Source: Rhodococcus sp. IEGM 1379 (GTDB lineage: Bacteria; Actinomycetota; Actinomycetes; Mycobacteriales; Mycobacteriaceae). Taken from it: a stretch of 64,000 nucleotides of DNA. Positions 26,633 through 35,825 of the stretch are shown piece after piece. Numbering within the stretch: position 1 is the stretch's first letter; the number at the start of each line of letters is the position of its first letter. Under the pieces are notes generated by a model. The model saw only the letters and a program-made list of their open reading frames with translations. It had not been told where the DNA came from and did no database searches. The stretch is taken from the NCBI RefSeq assembly GCF_030056815.1, contig NZ_JASHKR010000013.1, positions 46,618 to 110,617 of the forward strand, read 5' to 3'. The position numbers and the translations under genes were made by a program.

Positions 26633-26650
26633 GATGAACAAGCGTTAATG
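26633..26650. promoter_or_regulatory. Probable TetR operator, site 2
   Basis: GATGAACAAGCGTTAATG is the inverted form of site 1 with three changes. It lies 50 bases before the acyl-CoA dehydrogenase start, within the likely promoter. Confidence 0.7.
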
Positions 26651-26699
26651 TGATGCAGAATTCACTTTTCTGACGCACGCCAGCCACCAGGAGCATTTC

Positions 26700-27893
26700 A
26701 TGACTCATCGGCCGTCTCAGCCGCGCACTGACTCCCCGCGGTACCTCACCGAAGACCGATTGGCTATCCGCGATCTGGCCCGAGACTTCGCGATGAAGCA
26801 GGTACTCCCGGTCGCGAACGAACTTGATCCCGTGCAAGGCGCCATTCCGGATTCGCTGAAGAAGGCAATGTCGGAGGTCGGTTTCTTCGGAATCATGATT
26901 CCCGAAGAACACGGCGGCCTCGGACTCGGAGTCTTCGAATACTGTCTCGTCGCCGAGGAACTCTCCCGCGCGTGGATGAGCGTCTCGGGACTGCTGGCGC
27001 GAGGAAACGGGATGGGAGGCGGCTTCACCCCCGAACAAGAGGCCGCGCTGCTCCCGAAAGTAGCCAGAGGCGACTACCTCGGAGCATATGCACTCTCGGA
27101 AGCCGAGGCAGGGTCCGACGTTGCCAATATTTCGTGCCGCGCAACCCGCAGCGGCGACGACTGGATTATCAACGGCACCAAGATGTGGTGCACCTACGCC
27201 GACGAAGCCGACTACATAGTCCTGTTTGCGCGAACGGATCCACAGAAGGATCCGGCTAAACCGCACCGCGGCATCAGTGCATTCCTCATCGACAAGGAAC
27301 GGGGAATCCTACCCGAGGGCATCAGTGGCACCAAAATACGCAAGATCGGCTATTTCGGTTGGAGCACTTGGGAACTCGCGTTCGACAACTTCCGCGTCCC
27401 TACCGCGAACATGCTCGGCGAAGAGGGTAAGGGCTTCTACCTCGCGGTCAGTGGTCTCGAAGTCGGCCGCGCGCACACCGCCGCCCGGGCCATCGGTCTG
27501 GCCCGAGCAGCCCTCGAAGACTCCATCGCCTACATGCACACCCGCCGCCAATTCGGCCATCCCATCGCAGACTTTCAGCACCTTCGCTTCAAGATCGCCA
27601 AGATGGCTGCCGATATCGAAGCTGCCCGCCAGTTGATGTACTCGGTGGCCACCGACATCGACACCGGCCGCCGCTGCTCGCTCGAAGCGTCGATGTGCAA
27701 GCTGGTCGCCACCGAAATGGCCGAGCGTGTCACCAGTGAAGCCGTACAGATCCACGGCGGCGCCGGCTACACCACCGACTTCCAAGTCGAACGGCACTGG
27801 CGGGACGCACGACTGACAAAAATCTTCGAAGGAACGAGTGAAATTCAGATGCGGATCATCTCCGACGAACTGCTCGGACGGTCGCAGTCATGA
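26700..27893 (+). CDS. Acyl-CoA dehydrogenase
   Basis: 397 residues, usual length. FAD and substrate motifs are in order: YALSEAEAGSDVANISCRATRSGDDWIINGTKMWCTYA, FGWSTWELAFDNFRVPTANMLGEEGKGF, then the C-terminal AVQIHGGAGYTTDFQVERHWRDARLTKIFEGTSEIQ. The catalytic base Glu is in IFEGTSEIQ, as in short- and medium-chain enzymes. It would make an alpha,beta-enoyl-CoA and pass electrons to ETF. It is the first gene of an eight-gene operon. Its stop overlaps the next start (ATGA). A TetR-type palindrome precedes it. Confidence 0.93.
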   Translation: MTHRPSQPRTDSPRYLTEDRLAIRDLARDFAMKQVLPVANELDPVQGAIPDSLKKAMSEVGFFGIMIPEEHGGLGLGVFEYCLVAEELSRAWMSVSGLLARGNGMGGGFTPEQEAALLPKVARGDYLGAYALSEAEAGSDVANISCRATRSGDDWIINGTKMWCTYADEADYIVLFARTDPQKDPAKPHRGISAFLIDKERGILPEGISGTKIRKIGYFGWSTWELAFDNFRVPTANMLGEEGKGFYLAVSGLEVGRAHTAARAIGLARAALEDSIAYMHTRRQFGHPIADFQHLRFKIAKMAADIEAARQLMYSVATDIDTGRRCSLEASMCKLVATEMAERVTSEAVQIHGGAGYTTDFQVERHWRDARLTKIFEGTSEIQMRIISDELLGRSQS

Positions 27894-28663
27894 CGTCGAC
27901 GACCACCATCGCAATCGGTGATCGGTTCGCCTCACCACTTCACCCGATCAGCGATCTGCTGGGCCCGAGCGTTGCAGGCAGTTCGGTGCTCGAGCAGGTC
28001 TGCGCAACCGGCCTCGTCGCAGCTGGCCTACTAACCACGCCTGTGACTTTCGGTGCCGAGCGCACGAAACTGCAGTGGACCCGCATCGCGGCAGTCACCG
28101 GACTTGACACCGTCGGTGCCGAGACGGTGATCACCCGAGTATCGGCCCGGGACTCCGCGATCGAGGTCGATCGCCACATTCGACTTCTCGACGACGCTGG
28201 CAACACCCGTGAGGAGGGGATCGAAACATGGACTGTGCCGGTGACCGCAGCAATCGAAGACAGTCCCGGCACCGACTTCTGCACAGTGCGCTGGGGTCAA
28301 GCACTATGTGAGTCCCTCAGTAAAGATCAGACATTCGCCGCGTCGCTAGCGAACTGGGACGGAACAATCGGATTGAGATGCACCGATGGATCAGGCCAGG
28401 TACGCGAAGTACATCTGCGGATCTATCGTGGCCGGATCGTCGACGTGACCAGGCGTGTCCCCAACGGAGCCACCTTCACCTTCGCCGCCACTGCCGTGCG
28501 CTGGGTTGACCTCGTCATGGCTGAACGCAACGACTTCATGCGCCGAGCAATCGCTGGTGAATTCTCTTCCAGCGGAGACGGTTACGAATATCTACGACTG
28601 ACCAAGCCGCTCGGCACCATCATCGAGCATGCCAGAATCATTGCGAAGGAGACACACGCATGA
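27890..28663 (+). CDS. Hot-dog/SCP2-like two-domain protein
   Basis: 257 residues. The N-terminal part (VLEQVCATGLVAAGLL, ERTKLQWTRIAAVTGLDTVGAETVITRVSARDSAIEVDRHIRLLDDAGNTREEGIETWTVPV) has the strand pattern and length of a MaoC-like hot-dog domain. The C-terminal part (LSKDQTFAASLANWDGTIGLRCTDGSGQVREVHLRIYRGRIVDVTRRVPNGATFTFAATAVRWVDLVMAERNDF) resembles a sterol-carrier (SCP2) lipid-binding domain. A bifunctional role in binding or hydrating a CoA intermediate is plausible. I see no clear hydratase Asp/His pair. It overlaps both neighbours. Confidence 0.6.
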   Translation: MTSTTTIAIGDRFASPLHPISDLLGPSVAGSSVLEQVCATGLVAAGLLTTPVTFGAERTKLQWTRIAAVTGLDTVGAETVITRVSARDSAIEVDRHIRLLDDAGNTREEGIETWTVPVTAAIEDSPGTDFCTVRWGQALCESLSKDQTFAASLANWDGTIGLRCTDGSGQVREVHLRIYRGRIVDVTRRVPNGATFTFAATAVRWVDLVMAERNDFMRRAIAGEFSSSGDGYEYLRLTKPLGTIIEHARIIAKETHA

Positions 28664-29517
28664 TCGAAGCGAAGTATCTCTCGATCGACGGAACCCTCGG
28701 ATTCATCGAAATCGTGACACCGGAAAATACTACTGCCGCAACATTACCCACGGTTCTGTGTCTGCACACCGCGGGTCAAAGCGGCGTTCAATGGCGCCAC
28801 GTCGCCGGTGCGCTCTCCGAATTCGGCTACCGAGTGATCGTCCCGGATCTTCCGGGACATGGACGCTCCGAGCCTGCCGCGTACGCACCGATCAGTAACC
28901 TGGCCGACTACGCAGACTGGCTCTGGAAGGTCCTCGATCTCCTCGACGTGCGAACACCGTTCGTCATCGGCTGCTCCATCGGCGGCAAACTCACCTTGGA
29001 ACTGGCAACGAGGCCATCACGGCCGCTCGCCGGCGCCATCGCCATGGAAGCCGAGGCCGCGCCTGGCCGTGTGAACGTCGACGGACTGCGGCGCGAACTC
29101 GAAGATGTGGCCAGCCCCAGTCGCGCGGACCGGACCTACCTGGGCACACTCGCATCGATCGGCCGTGCAGTCCCGGAAGGCCGAGCACAGATTATCGCCA
29201 CGATGCACAAACGCGAGGATCCAGAGATTTCCTCGACTGACCTCATCGGTTGGGGCACACACGATGTCCGCGACCGTCTTGGCGACGTCACGTGCCCGAT
29301 ACACCTGATCGCCGGAGACGAAGACCCCTGGATCGATGCTCGGAGCGTCCAGTCCGCCGCCGACGCGATCAACGCCGCGAACCCAGGGCTCGCCCGCTAC
29401 ACCCTGCTCGAAGGTATCGGCCACTACCCGATGGAGGAAGTCGACGACTTCGCCTCCCTGGCACACCGCTGGTTGAGCGAGTTGAGCGCAGACTCGTCCG
29501 TGGAGACAGTCTCATGA
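28660..29517 (+). CDS. Alpha/beta hydrolase
   Basis: 285 residues. VLCLHTAGQSGVQWRHVAGAL is the oxyanion region. VIVPDLPGHGRSEP is a classic fold motif. FVIGCSIGGKLTLELA has the nucleophile in the unusual CSIGG context. HLIAGDEDPWID supplies the acid and GIGHYPMEEVDDF the His. Relatives hydrolyse esters, lactones, C-C bonds or thioesters. In this operon a lactonase or a CoA-thioester/ring-cleavage hydrolase would fit. It overlaps the upstream gene by four bases and the downstream ligase by ATGA. Confidence 0.88.
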   Translation: MIEAKYLSIDGTLGFIEIVTPENTTAATLPTVLCLHTAGQSGVQWRHVAGALSEFGYRVIVPDLPGHGRSEPAAYAPISNLADYADWLWKVLDLLDVRTPFVIGCSIGGKLTLELATRPSRPLAGAIAMEAEAAPGRVNVDGLRRELEDVASPSRADRTYLGTLASIGRAVPEGRAQIIATMHKREDPEISSTDLIGWGTHDVRDRLGDVTCPIHLIAGDEDPWIDARSVQSAADAINAANPGLARYTLLEGIGHYPMEEVDDFASLAHRWLSELSADSSVETVS

Positions 29518-31199
29518 CGACACTCGCACATCTTCTGACCGACCTTCTCGACGCGGATCCGCAGGCCGTTGCGACCTTCGACGTGGCCGGAGACCTCGTC
29601 CTGCCAACCACCCGCCGCGAGTTGGCCGACCGTGTCCGCGCATTGCGCGCCGAACTGCAGGCAGTTGGGGTCACCGACGGCCAATGCATCGCCGTGCTGC
29701 TGCCCAACTGGTCCGACACCATCGTCTGGCAGTTCGCAGCCACCGAACTCGGGGCGCATGTGATCGGTGTGAACACTCGCTACAACACCCGCGAGATCGC
29801 GCACATCCTCGTATCGGCACGCCCCTGCGTGGTCGCGGTAGCCGACCGATTCCACGGTCTCGATCTGTTCTCTACGCTCTCCGACGCACTGAACTCGGTC
29901 GAGTCGGCCAACCCGCCGGCTGTCGCCGTCGTACGTGGCCCTGCCGCACCGGCCGAAGCACCAGATCCCGGGCCGTTCGATCTCGGTGGCGGTGCCTGGA
30001 ATGTCGGCAGTGCCGACACCGGAACCGTTCGGGTCGCCGCGACGCCGAACAGGGCAGCGACCACCGCCGCAGGCCTTGCGGCCGGCACACTCGCCGACGA
30101 CCCTCTCGCAGTTGCCTTCACCACCTCCGGTTCGACCGGCACACCGAAACTCGCAGCACACCGGGAGAGCGCCGTCGTCGGGCACGCCCACGCCGACGCG
30201 ATAGCCCTGCGGATCGAACCCGGAGATGTCGCCCTGTGCGTTCTTCCCGTCTCGGGCGTGTTCGGATTCAACACCGCTCTGGCCGGTTTGGCTGGCGGCG
30301 CAGCGCTACTGATGGAACCGGTCTTCGACGCAGCCACGACACTCTCGCGGATGGAATCGTTGCGCGTGACCCACATCGTCGGCGGCGACGATCTCTACGG
30401 CCGACTCCACGATCAATGGCAGAGCACAGGAGACGACCTGTCGTCGCTCAAGGTCCTCGGGATCGCCGACTTCCTCGGCCGCTCACACGAGATCGCCCGC
30501 TGGGCACGCGATCAGTTCGGCGCCCTCACCACGGGAGTGTTCGGTTCCTCGGAGGTCTTCTCGCTGATGCTGTTGTGGGATCTCGACGATGTCGAGAAGC
30601 TGCGATGGACAGGCGGTGGGCGACCGGTCTCGGAGAACATCGAGATCCGCATCGCCGATCCCTTCGACGACTCGGTCCTGCCGAACGGCGAGCAAGGCGA
30701 ACTGCAGGTCCGCGGCCCCAACGTAGTCGATGCCTACCTCGGCAATCCTGGAGCTGCGGCCGCCGCATTTACCGCGGACGGATGGTTCCGCAGCGGCGAT
30801 CTGGGCACCGCAACCGGTGACGGAGGCTACTCGTACGTCTGCCGGATGGGCGACGTACTTCGACTTCGCGGATTCCTCGTCGACCCCGCCGAAATCGAAC
30901 ACCGACTCGCCGAACACGCCGGAGTGCGCCTGGCGAAGGTCGTCGGGATCACCGCCGCCGGCGGATACACACAAGCAATCGCGTTCGTCGTGCCCTCCGG
31001 CACCGCTCCGCTCGATTCCGCAGAACTCAAGTCCTGGTGTGCGTCGAGTCTGGCGGCCTTCAAAGTGCCCTCCGCAGTACACATCATCGAAGAAATGCCG
31101 ACCACCGTCGGCGGCAACGGGAACAAAATACGCGCGGTCGAGCTGCGCGAATGGGCACAACAATGGACCGACCACGAGAGGGACTTCCGACATGCCTGA
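29514..31199 (+). CDS. Acyl-CoA synthetase (AMP-forming)
   Basis: 561 residues from the ATG at 29514, which overlaps the hydrolase stop. Adenylate-forming motifs are in order: FTTSGSTGTPKLAAH (A3), GVFGSSEVF (A5-like), GEQGELQVRGPN and DGWFRSGDLGTATGDGGYSYVCRMGDVLRLRGFLVDPAEIE (A7-A8). The lysine region NGNKIRAVEL near the end is the A10 position. It would activate the free acid of the pathway to its CoA ester with ATP. An inverted set of repeats in the protein is not seen. The acid is unknown. Confidence 0.9.
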   Translation: MTTLAHLLTDLLDADPQAVATFDVAGDLVLPTTRRELADRVRALRAELQAVGVTDGQCIAVLLPNWSDTIVWQFAATELGAHVIGVNTRYNTREIAHILVSARPCVVAVADRFHGLDLFSTLSDALNSVESANPPAVAVVRGPAAPAEAPDPGPFDLGGGAWNVGSADTGTVRVAATPNRAATTAAGLAAGTLADDPLAVAFTTSGSTGTPKLAAHRESAVVGHAHADAIALRIEPGDVALCVLPVSGVFGFNTALAGLAGGAALLMEPVFDAATTLSRMESLRVTHIVGGDDLYGRLHDQWQSTGDDLSSLKVLGIADFLGRSHEIARWARDQFGALTTGVFGSSEVFSLMLLWDLDDVEKLRWTGGGRPVSENIEIRIADPFDDSVLPNGEQGELQVRGPNVVDAYLGNPGAAAAAFTADGWFRSGDLGTATGDGGYSYVCRMGDVLRLRGFLVDPAEIEHRLAEHAGVRLAKVVGITAAGGYTQAIAFVVPSGTAPLDSAELKSWCASSLAAFKVPSAVHIIEEMPTTVGGNGNKIRAVELREWAQQWTDHERDFRHA

Positions 31200-32430
31200 C
31201 ACCACACCTGCACAGTCACACGATGTTGTCGTCTGCGAACCGCTACGCACCCCCGTCGGGCGGTACGGAGGTCAGTTCAAGGACGTTCCCGCAACCGACC
31301 TCGGCGCCCGCGTGGTCTCCGAACTGCTCACTCGCACCGGGGTGGACCCCGCCGCAATCGACGACGTTATTTTCGGGCAGTGCTACCCGAACGGGGAGGC
31401 CCCGGCCATCGGCCGCGTCGTTGCCCTGGACGCCGGAATGCCGGTCACCGTCCCGGGCCAGCAACTCGATCGACGCTGCGGCTCGGGTCTACAAGCGGTC
31501 CTCGATGCCGCCATGCGCGTCCAGACCGGTGTCGCCGACATCGTGATCGCCGGCGGAGCCGAGTCGATGAGTCAAGCCGAGTACTACACCACCGCAATGC
31601 GTTGGGGCGCGAAAGGCGCACCAGCGGCACTGCACGACCGGCTGGGACGAGGGCGCGTCACAGCGGGCGGCCGCAACTACCCGGTACCCGGAGGGATGCT
31701 CGAAACCGCCGAGAACCTACGCCGCAAGTACAACATCGGCCGCGACGAACAGGACGCGCTGGCCGTCGAGTCTCATCGCCGTGCGGTGGCAGCCATCGAC
31801 TCCGGAGTGTTCGCCGAGGAAATCGTTCCCATCGAGATCCCGGTCCGACGAAGCGCGCCATTGGTCGTCGATCGCGACGAGCATCCGCGAGCCGACGCGA
31901 CAATGCAGTCACTAGGCAGATTGCGACCCATCATGTCCGGTTCGGATCCCGACGCCACTGTCACCGCCGGAAACGCGAGCGGCCAGAACGACGGCGCTGC
32001 AGCATGTCTGGTGACATCGCGCGCGACCGCCGAGAGGCTGGGACTTCGCCCGTATGCCCGACTGGTCACCTGGGCAGTGGCAGGTGTCGAGCCGTCGGAG
32101 ATGGGTATCGGTCCGGTGCCGTCCACCGCTCGTGCTCTCCAACGTGCCGGCCTCACTTTGGCTGACATCGATCTGATCGAACTCAACGAAGCATTCGCCG
32201 CTCAGGCACTCGCAGTCACCCGCGAATGGAATTTCACTGCAACAGATTTCGAACGGACCAACGTCAACGGATCCGGAATATCGCTTGGACATCCCGTCGG
32301 CGCTACCGGAGTCCGCATCCTCACCACGCTGCTGCGTGAGATGGACCGGCGAGGTTCCCGGTACGGTCTCGAAACCATGTGCATCGGCGGTGGGCAGGGC
32401 CTGACCGCGATCTTCGAGCGCACATCATGA
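31192..32430 (+). CDS. Thiolase (acetyl-CoA acyltransferase)
   Basis: 412 residues from the ATG at 31192. RRCGSGLQAVLDAAM has the nucleophilic Cys. NEAFAAQALAV, NVNGSGISLGHPVGATGVRIL with the catalytic His, and MCIGGGQGLTAIFE with the second Cys are intact. It would cleave a 3-ketoacyl-CoA to acetyl- or propionyl-CoA plus a shortened acyl-CoA. It overlaps the ligase by eight bases and the CoA transferase by ATGA. Confidence 0.93.
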   Translation: MPDTTPAQSHDVVVCEPLRTPVGRYGGQFKDVPATDLGARVVSELLTRTGVDPAAIDDVIFGQCYPNGEAPAIGRVVALDAGMPVTVPGQQLDRRCGSGLQAVLDAAMRVQTGVADIVIAGGAESMSQAEYYTTAMRWGAKGAPAALHDRLGRGRVTAGGRNYPVPGGMLETAENLRRKYNIGRDEQDALAVESHRRAVAAIDSGVFAEEIVPIEIPVRRSAPLVVDRDEHPRADATMQSLGRLRPIMSGSDPDATVTAGNASGQNDGAAACLVTSRATAERLGLRPYARLVTWAVAGVEPSEMGIGPVPSTARALQRAGLTLADIDLIELNEAFAAQALAVTREWNFTATDFERTNVNGSGISLGHPVGATGVRILTTLLREMDRRGSRYGLETMCIGGGQGLTAIFERTS

Positions 32431-33635
32431 CTGCGCGTCCACTCGACGGTGTTCGGGTGATCGATATGTGCACCTTCGTCGCCGGACCGACAGCAGGGCG
32501 CATGCTCGCCGAACTGGGAGCCGAGGTCATCCGCATCGACCCACTTCGCGGTGCCATCGATGCCGACCGCTGGCCCATCACAGATAGCGGGTCGAGTCTG
32601 TACTGGGCCGGCCTCAACCAGGCGAAGAAGTCGATGGCCGTCGACCTCCGCAGTGACGCCGGACGCGCACTGGTCACCGATCTCATCACTGAAGCCGGTG
32701 TCCTCCTCGAAAACATCGCCCATGCATCATGGTTGGACAACAACCTGTTGACTGATCGGCGCAGCGATCTGATTCACCTGCACATCCAGGGCAACGCCGA
32801 CGGCACTTCCGCTGTCGACTACACCGTCAATGCCGCATTGGGCCTTCCGCTCATGACCGGCCCGGTCGATTTCACCGTTCCGGTCAATCATGTTCTGCCG
32901 GCCTGGGACATGATCACCGGCGTGCACGCCGCGCTGGGTATCGTCACCGCACTACGGCACCGAGAGCGCACAGGTGCCGGTTCCTACTTGGAACTGGCAC
33001 TGGCCGACGTCGCATTGTCCGGGATCGCAGGGATGGGGTGGATAGCCGAAGCCGAGCAATCCAATGCGGGACGCCCTCGTCAGGGAAACGCTCTGTACGG
33101 TAGCTACGGTTCGGACTTTCCCACCTCCGACGGACGATCGGTGATGGTGGTCGGTCTCACCGCCGGTCAGTGGAAAGCCCTGGTCGAAACGACCGGGACC
33201 GCCGACATCTTCGCCGCCCTCGAGAAACAACGCGACCTCGATCTGACAGTGTCGGCGGACAGATTCACTGCCCGAGAGGCGATTACAGCAATTGTGCGTC
33301 CCTGGTTCGAATCGCGGACGCTCGAGCAGATCGAGAAGGACCTCGCGAACACCCGCGTGCTGTGGAGTCCGTACCGTGACCTCGGCGAAGTAGCCGCCGA
33401 GATCCGCGAGACCGATCAGCACACAGTGGTTCAGGAAATCGAACATCCCGGGGTGGGTTCGATGCTCACTTCCCGTACTGCATTGCGTTGGCAGGGCCGG
33501 TACACCGATGCCGCCCCGTCGCCGCGACACGGCCAACACACCGCGGACGTCCTCGGTTCCGTCCTCGGTCTCGATGCCGAACGAATCGATGCACTCGTAC
33601 GCAGCGCCGTCGTGGCCACCGACGAGGCGCCGTGA
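32427..33635 (+). CDS. Family III (CaiB/BaiF) CoA transferase
   Basis: 402 residues. RPLDGVRVIDMCTFVAGPTAGRMLAELGAEVIRIDP is the typical start. NQAKKSMAVDLRSDAGRALVTDLITEAGVLLENI includes the Arg/Lys CoA-binding pattern. The usual catalytic Asp position is near GNADGTSAVDYTVNAALGLPLMTG. Relatives move CoA between dicarboxylates, including mesaconyl-CoA C1-C4 transferase and itaconate or succinate CoA transferases. The next two genes (CitE-like lyase, MaoC hydratase) support a branched C5-type dicarboxylate route. Confidence 0.88.
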   Translation: MTARPLDGVRVIDMCTFVAGPTAGRMLAELGAEVIRIDPLRGAIDADRWPITDSGSSLYWAGLNQAKKSMAVDLRSDAGRALVTDLITEAGVLLENIAHASWLDNNLLTDRRSDLIHLHIQGNADGTSAVDYTVNAALGLPLMTGPVDFTVPVNHVLPAWDMITGVHAALGIVTALRHRERTGAGSYLELALADVALSGIAGMGWIAEAEQSNAGRPRQGNALYGSYGSDFPTSDGRSVMVVGLTAGQWKALVETTGTADIFAALEKQRDLDLTVSADRFTAREAITAIVRPWFESRTLEQIEKDLANTRVLWSPYRDLGEVAAEIRETDQHTVVQEIEHPGVGSMLTSRTALRWQGRYTDAAPSPRHGQHTADVLGSVLGLDAERIDALVRSAVVATDEAP

Positions 33636-34489
33636 GGACCCGACCGCAAGTACGTCGCCGCACGGTGTTGGTCGCACCGGCATCAGACGAACGCAAAGTA
33701 GCAAAAGCTCTCGCCTCGGCAGCGGACGAAGTGGTACTCGACCTCGAAGACGCCGTGGCGCCGGCCGCCAAACACGATGCCCGCGAAGCGATGCACAGAA
33801 TACTGTCTGCGCTGACCGCCGACCGAACAGTATCGGTCCGAATCAATGGTCTCGCGACGAGTTGGGTCAGCGACGATCTTGATGCTTGTGCATCGCTCGG
33901 CAGCAAGCTACGCAGCATTATCGTGCCCAAAGCCGAGACCGCAGAACAACTCGACGAGGTCAACACGGCTCTGGCCGGGACGGATATCGGTGTACAGGCT
34001 CTGATCGAGACACCGGCAGGAATCGAGAACGCAACGCGAATCGCACGGTCGAACCCGCGGCTGGAGTCGTTGATTCTCGGATACGCCGATCTCGGTTCCG
34101 CCCTCGGCCGGAGCGAGCGCGCCGGACCGGCGATGTGGTTGTCGCACCAGGACACCGTTCTGACTGCGGCACGGGCTGCAGGGATCCATGCCATCGACGG
34201 CCCCTATCTCGGCATTTCCGACGACCCACCGTTTCGGCAGTGGGCTCAGTGGTCCTGCGATCTCGGATTCGACGGAAAATGGGTCATCCACCCGAACCAG
34301 ATCGATTCTGCAGAAACGATATTCACACCATCAGCTGATGCCGTCGCACACGCACACAGTGTATTGCGGGCTATGGCAGAGGCTGAAGCCAGAGGCGCCG
34401 GAGCAGCACAGCTCGACGGCCGAATGCTCGACGAAGCCATCGCCGTATCGGCCCGCAGAGTGCTGACACGAATCGGAGGAACATCATGA
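33632..34489 (+). CDS. CitE-like lyase (HpcH/HpaI family)
   Basis: 285 residues from a GTG at 33632 that overlaps the previous stop. RRTVLVAPASDERKVAKALASAADEVVLDLEDAVAPAAKHDAR contains the conserved Asp-Leu-Glu-Asp. VSVRINGLATSWVSDDL, ALIETPAGIENATRI with the metal Glu, LGYADLGSALG and GKWVIHPNQIDSAETIF follow in the right order. The family splits malyl-, methylmalyl- or citramalyl-CoA into acetyl-CoA or propionyl-CoA plus an oxoacid. In Mycobacterium a CitE-like protein acts with a MaoC hydratase and a CoA transferase in itaconate/leucine-type breakdown, which this operon resembles. Confidence 0.88.
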   Translation: MRTRPQVRRRTVLVAPASDERKVAKALASAADEVVLDLEDAVAPAAKHDAREAMHRILSALTADRTVSVRINGLATSWVSDDLDACASLGSKLRSIIVPKAETAEQLDEVNTALAGTDIGVQALIETPAGIENATRIARSNPRLESLILGYADLGSALGRSERAGPAMWLSHQDTVLTAARAAGIHAIDGPYLGISDDPPFRQWAQWSCDLGFDGKWVIHPNQIDSAETIFTPSADAVAHAHSVLRAMAEAEARGAGAAQLDGRMLDEAIAVSARRVLTRIGGTS

Positions 34490-35481
34490 CCGTCTCGCTC
34501 ACCGGGGGACCGTACTTCGATCAACTCACCGTCGGAACCGTCTACGACTCGGCCCCCGCCGTGACACTCACCGACGGCCTCGCCGCAGTCCACCAGTCCA
34601 TCCTCGGCAATCGGCTGCGGCTGCCACTCGATACCCACCTCTCGAAATCCGTGACCGGAGAACAGACCGCGCTCGCACATCCCGGGCTGGTCTGCGATGT
34701 CGCGATCGGGCAGTCCACTCTGGCGACGCACCATGTGATCGCCAACCTCTTCTACCGAGGGCTCCGATTTCACAGGTTCCCGCACATTGGTGAAACACTG
34801 CACACGAGAACCGAAGTCGTTGCTCTCCGCGAAAACTCGCACAAGGCGGGCCGCGCTCCCAGCGGATTAGCAGCACTGCGCGTCACATCCACTGACCGGC
34901 ACGGTGAGGTCATTCTCGATTTCTACCGCTGCGCGATGCTTCCCCTGAGCGGCGATCCGGACCCGGGACGTGTCCGGCACAGCGACGACATGTCGTCCGT
35001 CGGCCCGAGTGACGACTGGCCCTGGGGTATTCCGCAAGGCTGGGATCTGGATGCGTACCGGAGGGAAACAGGCTGCCGGACCTTCGTGGCACCCACGCCG
35101 GGGACGATCTATCGAAGCAGCGGCGATGTAGTCTCCAGCGCGCCCGAGCTTGCCCGGCTGAGCATGAATATCGCTGCAGTACATCATGATCAACGCGAAC
35201 AAGGGCGTCGTCTCGTCTACGGTGGCCACACCATCGGCCTCGCACTCGGACAAGCGAACCGGGCTTTTCCGGACATGATCGGCATCCTGGGATGGGTATC
35301 GTGCGATCACACCGGGCCCGTTCGAGAAGGTGACACACTGACAAGCGACGTGACAGTGGAAGCCGTCGACGAGAAGGCCAATGGCAGTGTGGTGCATCTG
35401 CGGTCGGTCGTGCGCGCGCAGCGAGCGGACGCCAGCGATCTGGACGTGCTGGACTGGCGCTTCGTGGCAGTGATGCCGTGA
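34486..35481 (+). CDS. MaoC-like double hot-dog hydratase
   Basis: 331 residues made of two hot-dog halves. The first has GPYFDQLTVGTVYDSAPAVTLTDGLAAVHQSILG, then FPHIGETLHTRTEVVALREN. The second has ARLSMNIAAVHHDQ, then RRLVYGGHTIGLALGQANRAFPDM, then GPVREGDTLTSDVTVEAV. The YGGHT position and the VHHD segment correspond to the hydratase active site. Mesaconyl-C4-CoA or itaconyl-CoA hydratases have this length and layout. It would make the 3-hydroxyacyl-CoA substrate of the CitE-like lyase. It is the last gene of the operon. Confidence 0.82.
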   Translation: MTVSLTGGPYFDQLTVGTVYDSAPAVTLTDGLAAVHQSILGNRLRLPLDTHLSKSVTGEQTALAHPGLVCDVAIGQSTLATHHVIANLFYRGLRFHRFPHIGETLHTRTEVVALRENSHKAGRAPSGLAALRVTSTDRHGEVILDFYRCAMLPLSGDPDPGRVRHSDDMSSVGPSDDWPWGIPQGWDLDAYRRETGCRTFVAPTPGTIYRSSGDVVSSAPELARLSMNIAAVHHDQREQGRRLVYGGHTIGLALGQANRAFPDMIGILGWVSCDHTGPVREGDTLTSDVTVEAVDEKANGSVVHLRSVVRAQRADASDLDVLDWRFVAVMP

Positions 35482-35825
35482 ACTATTACTGTCGACTACG
35501 GCCAGAGAACCTGGGTAGGTACAGCCTTCGATGAGCGGTGTTCCGTGCCGAGTAGACCGTCACGCCCTCGGAGACCATCTGCCCCTGACCGCGGCCGGTG
35601 CCCGGCTGCACCAATCCGGCTGTATTGGTTGTATCGGAATAGTCCAGGTGTCGACAAACGGGCACAACAGGTTACGGACGGTTCTGCGCAACTTCCCGGG
35701 ACGTCGCGGGGGTGGGAAGACTCGGTTTACCTGTGTTCGCCTGGGACCGCACTGCGGCGCTCACGGGGCAGATCGCCGATCCCCGCGACTTACCGCTTGC
35801 ACGTTCGGAGGAGCTTCCCGCCGGG
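35482..35825. other. No gene recognised
   Basis: About 340 bases between the MaoC gene and the FMN reductase gene, which are convergent. The frames present have no motif. No strong terminator palindrome is evident. Confidence 0.4.

Noticed and set aside
29684..30820. A 378-codon Arg-rich plus frame
   Set aside because: It is a shifted frame of the acyl-CoA ligase and consists of low-complexity Arg/Pro sequence.
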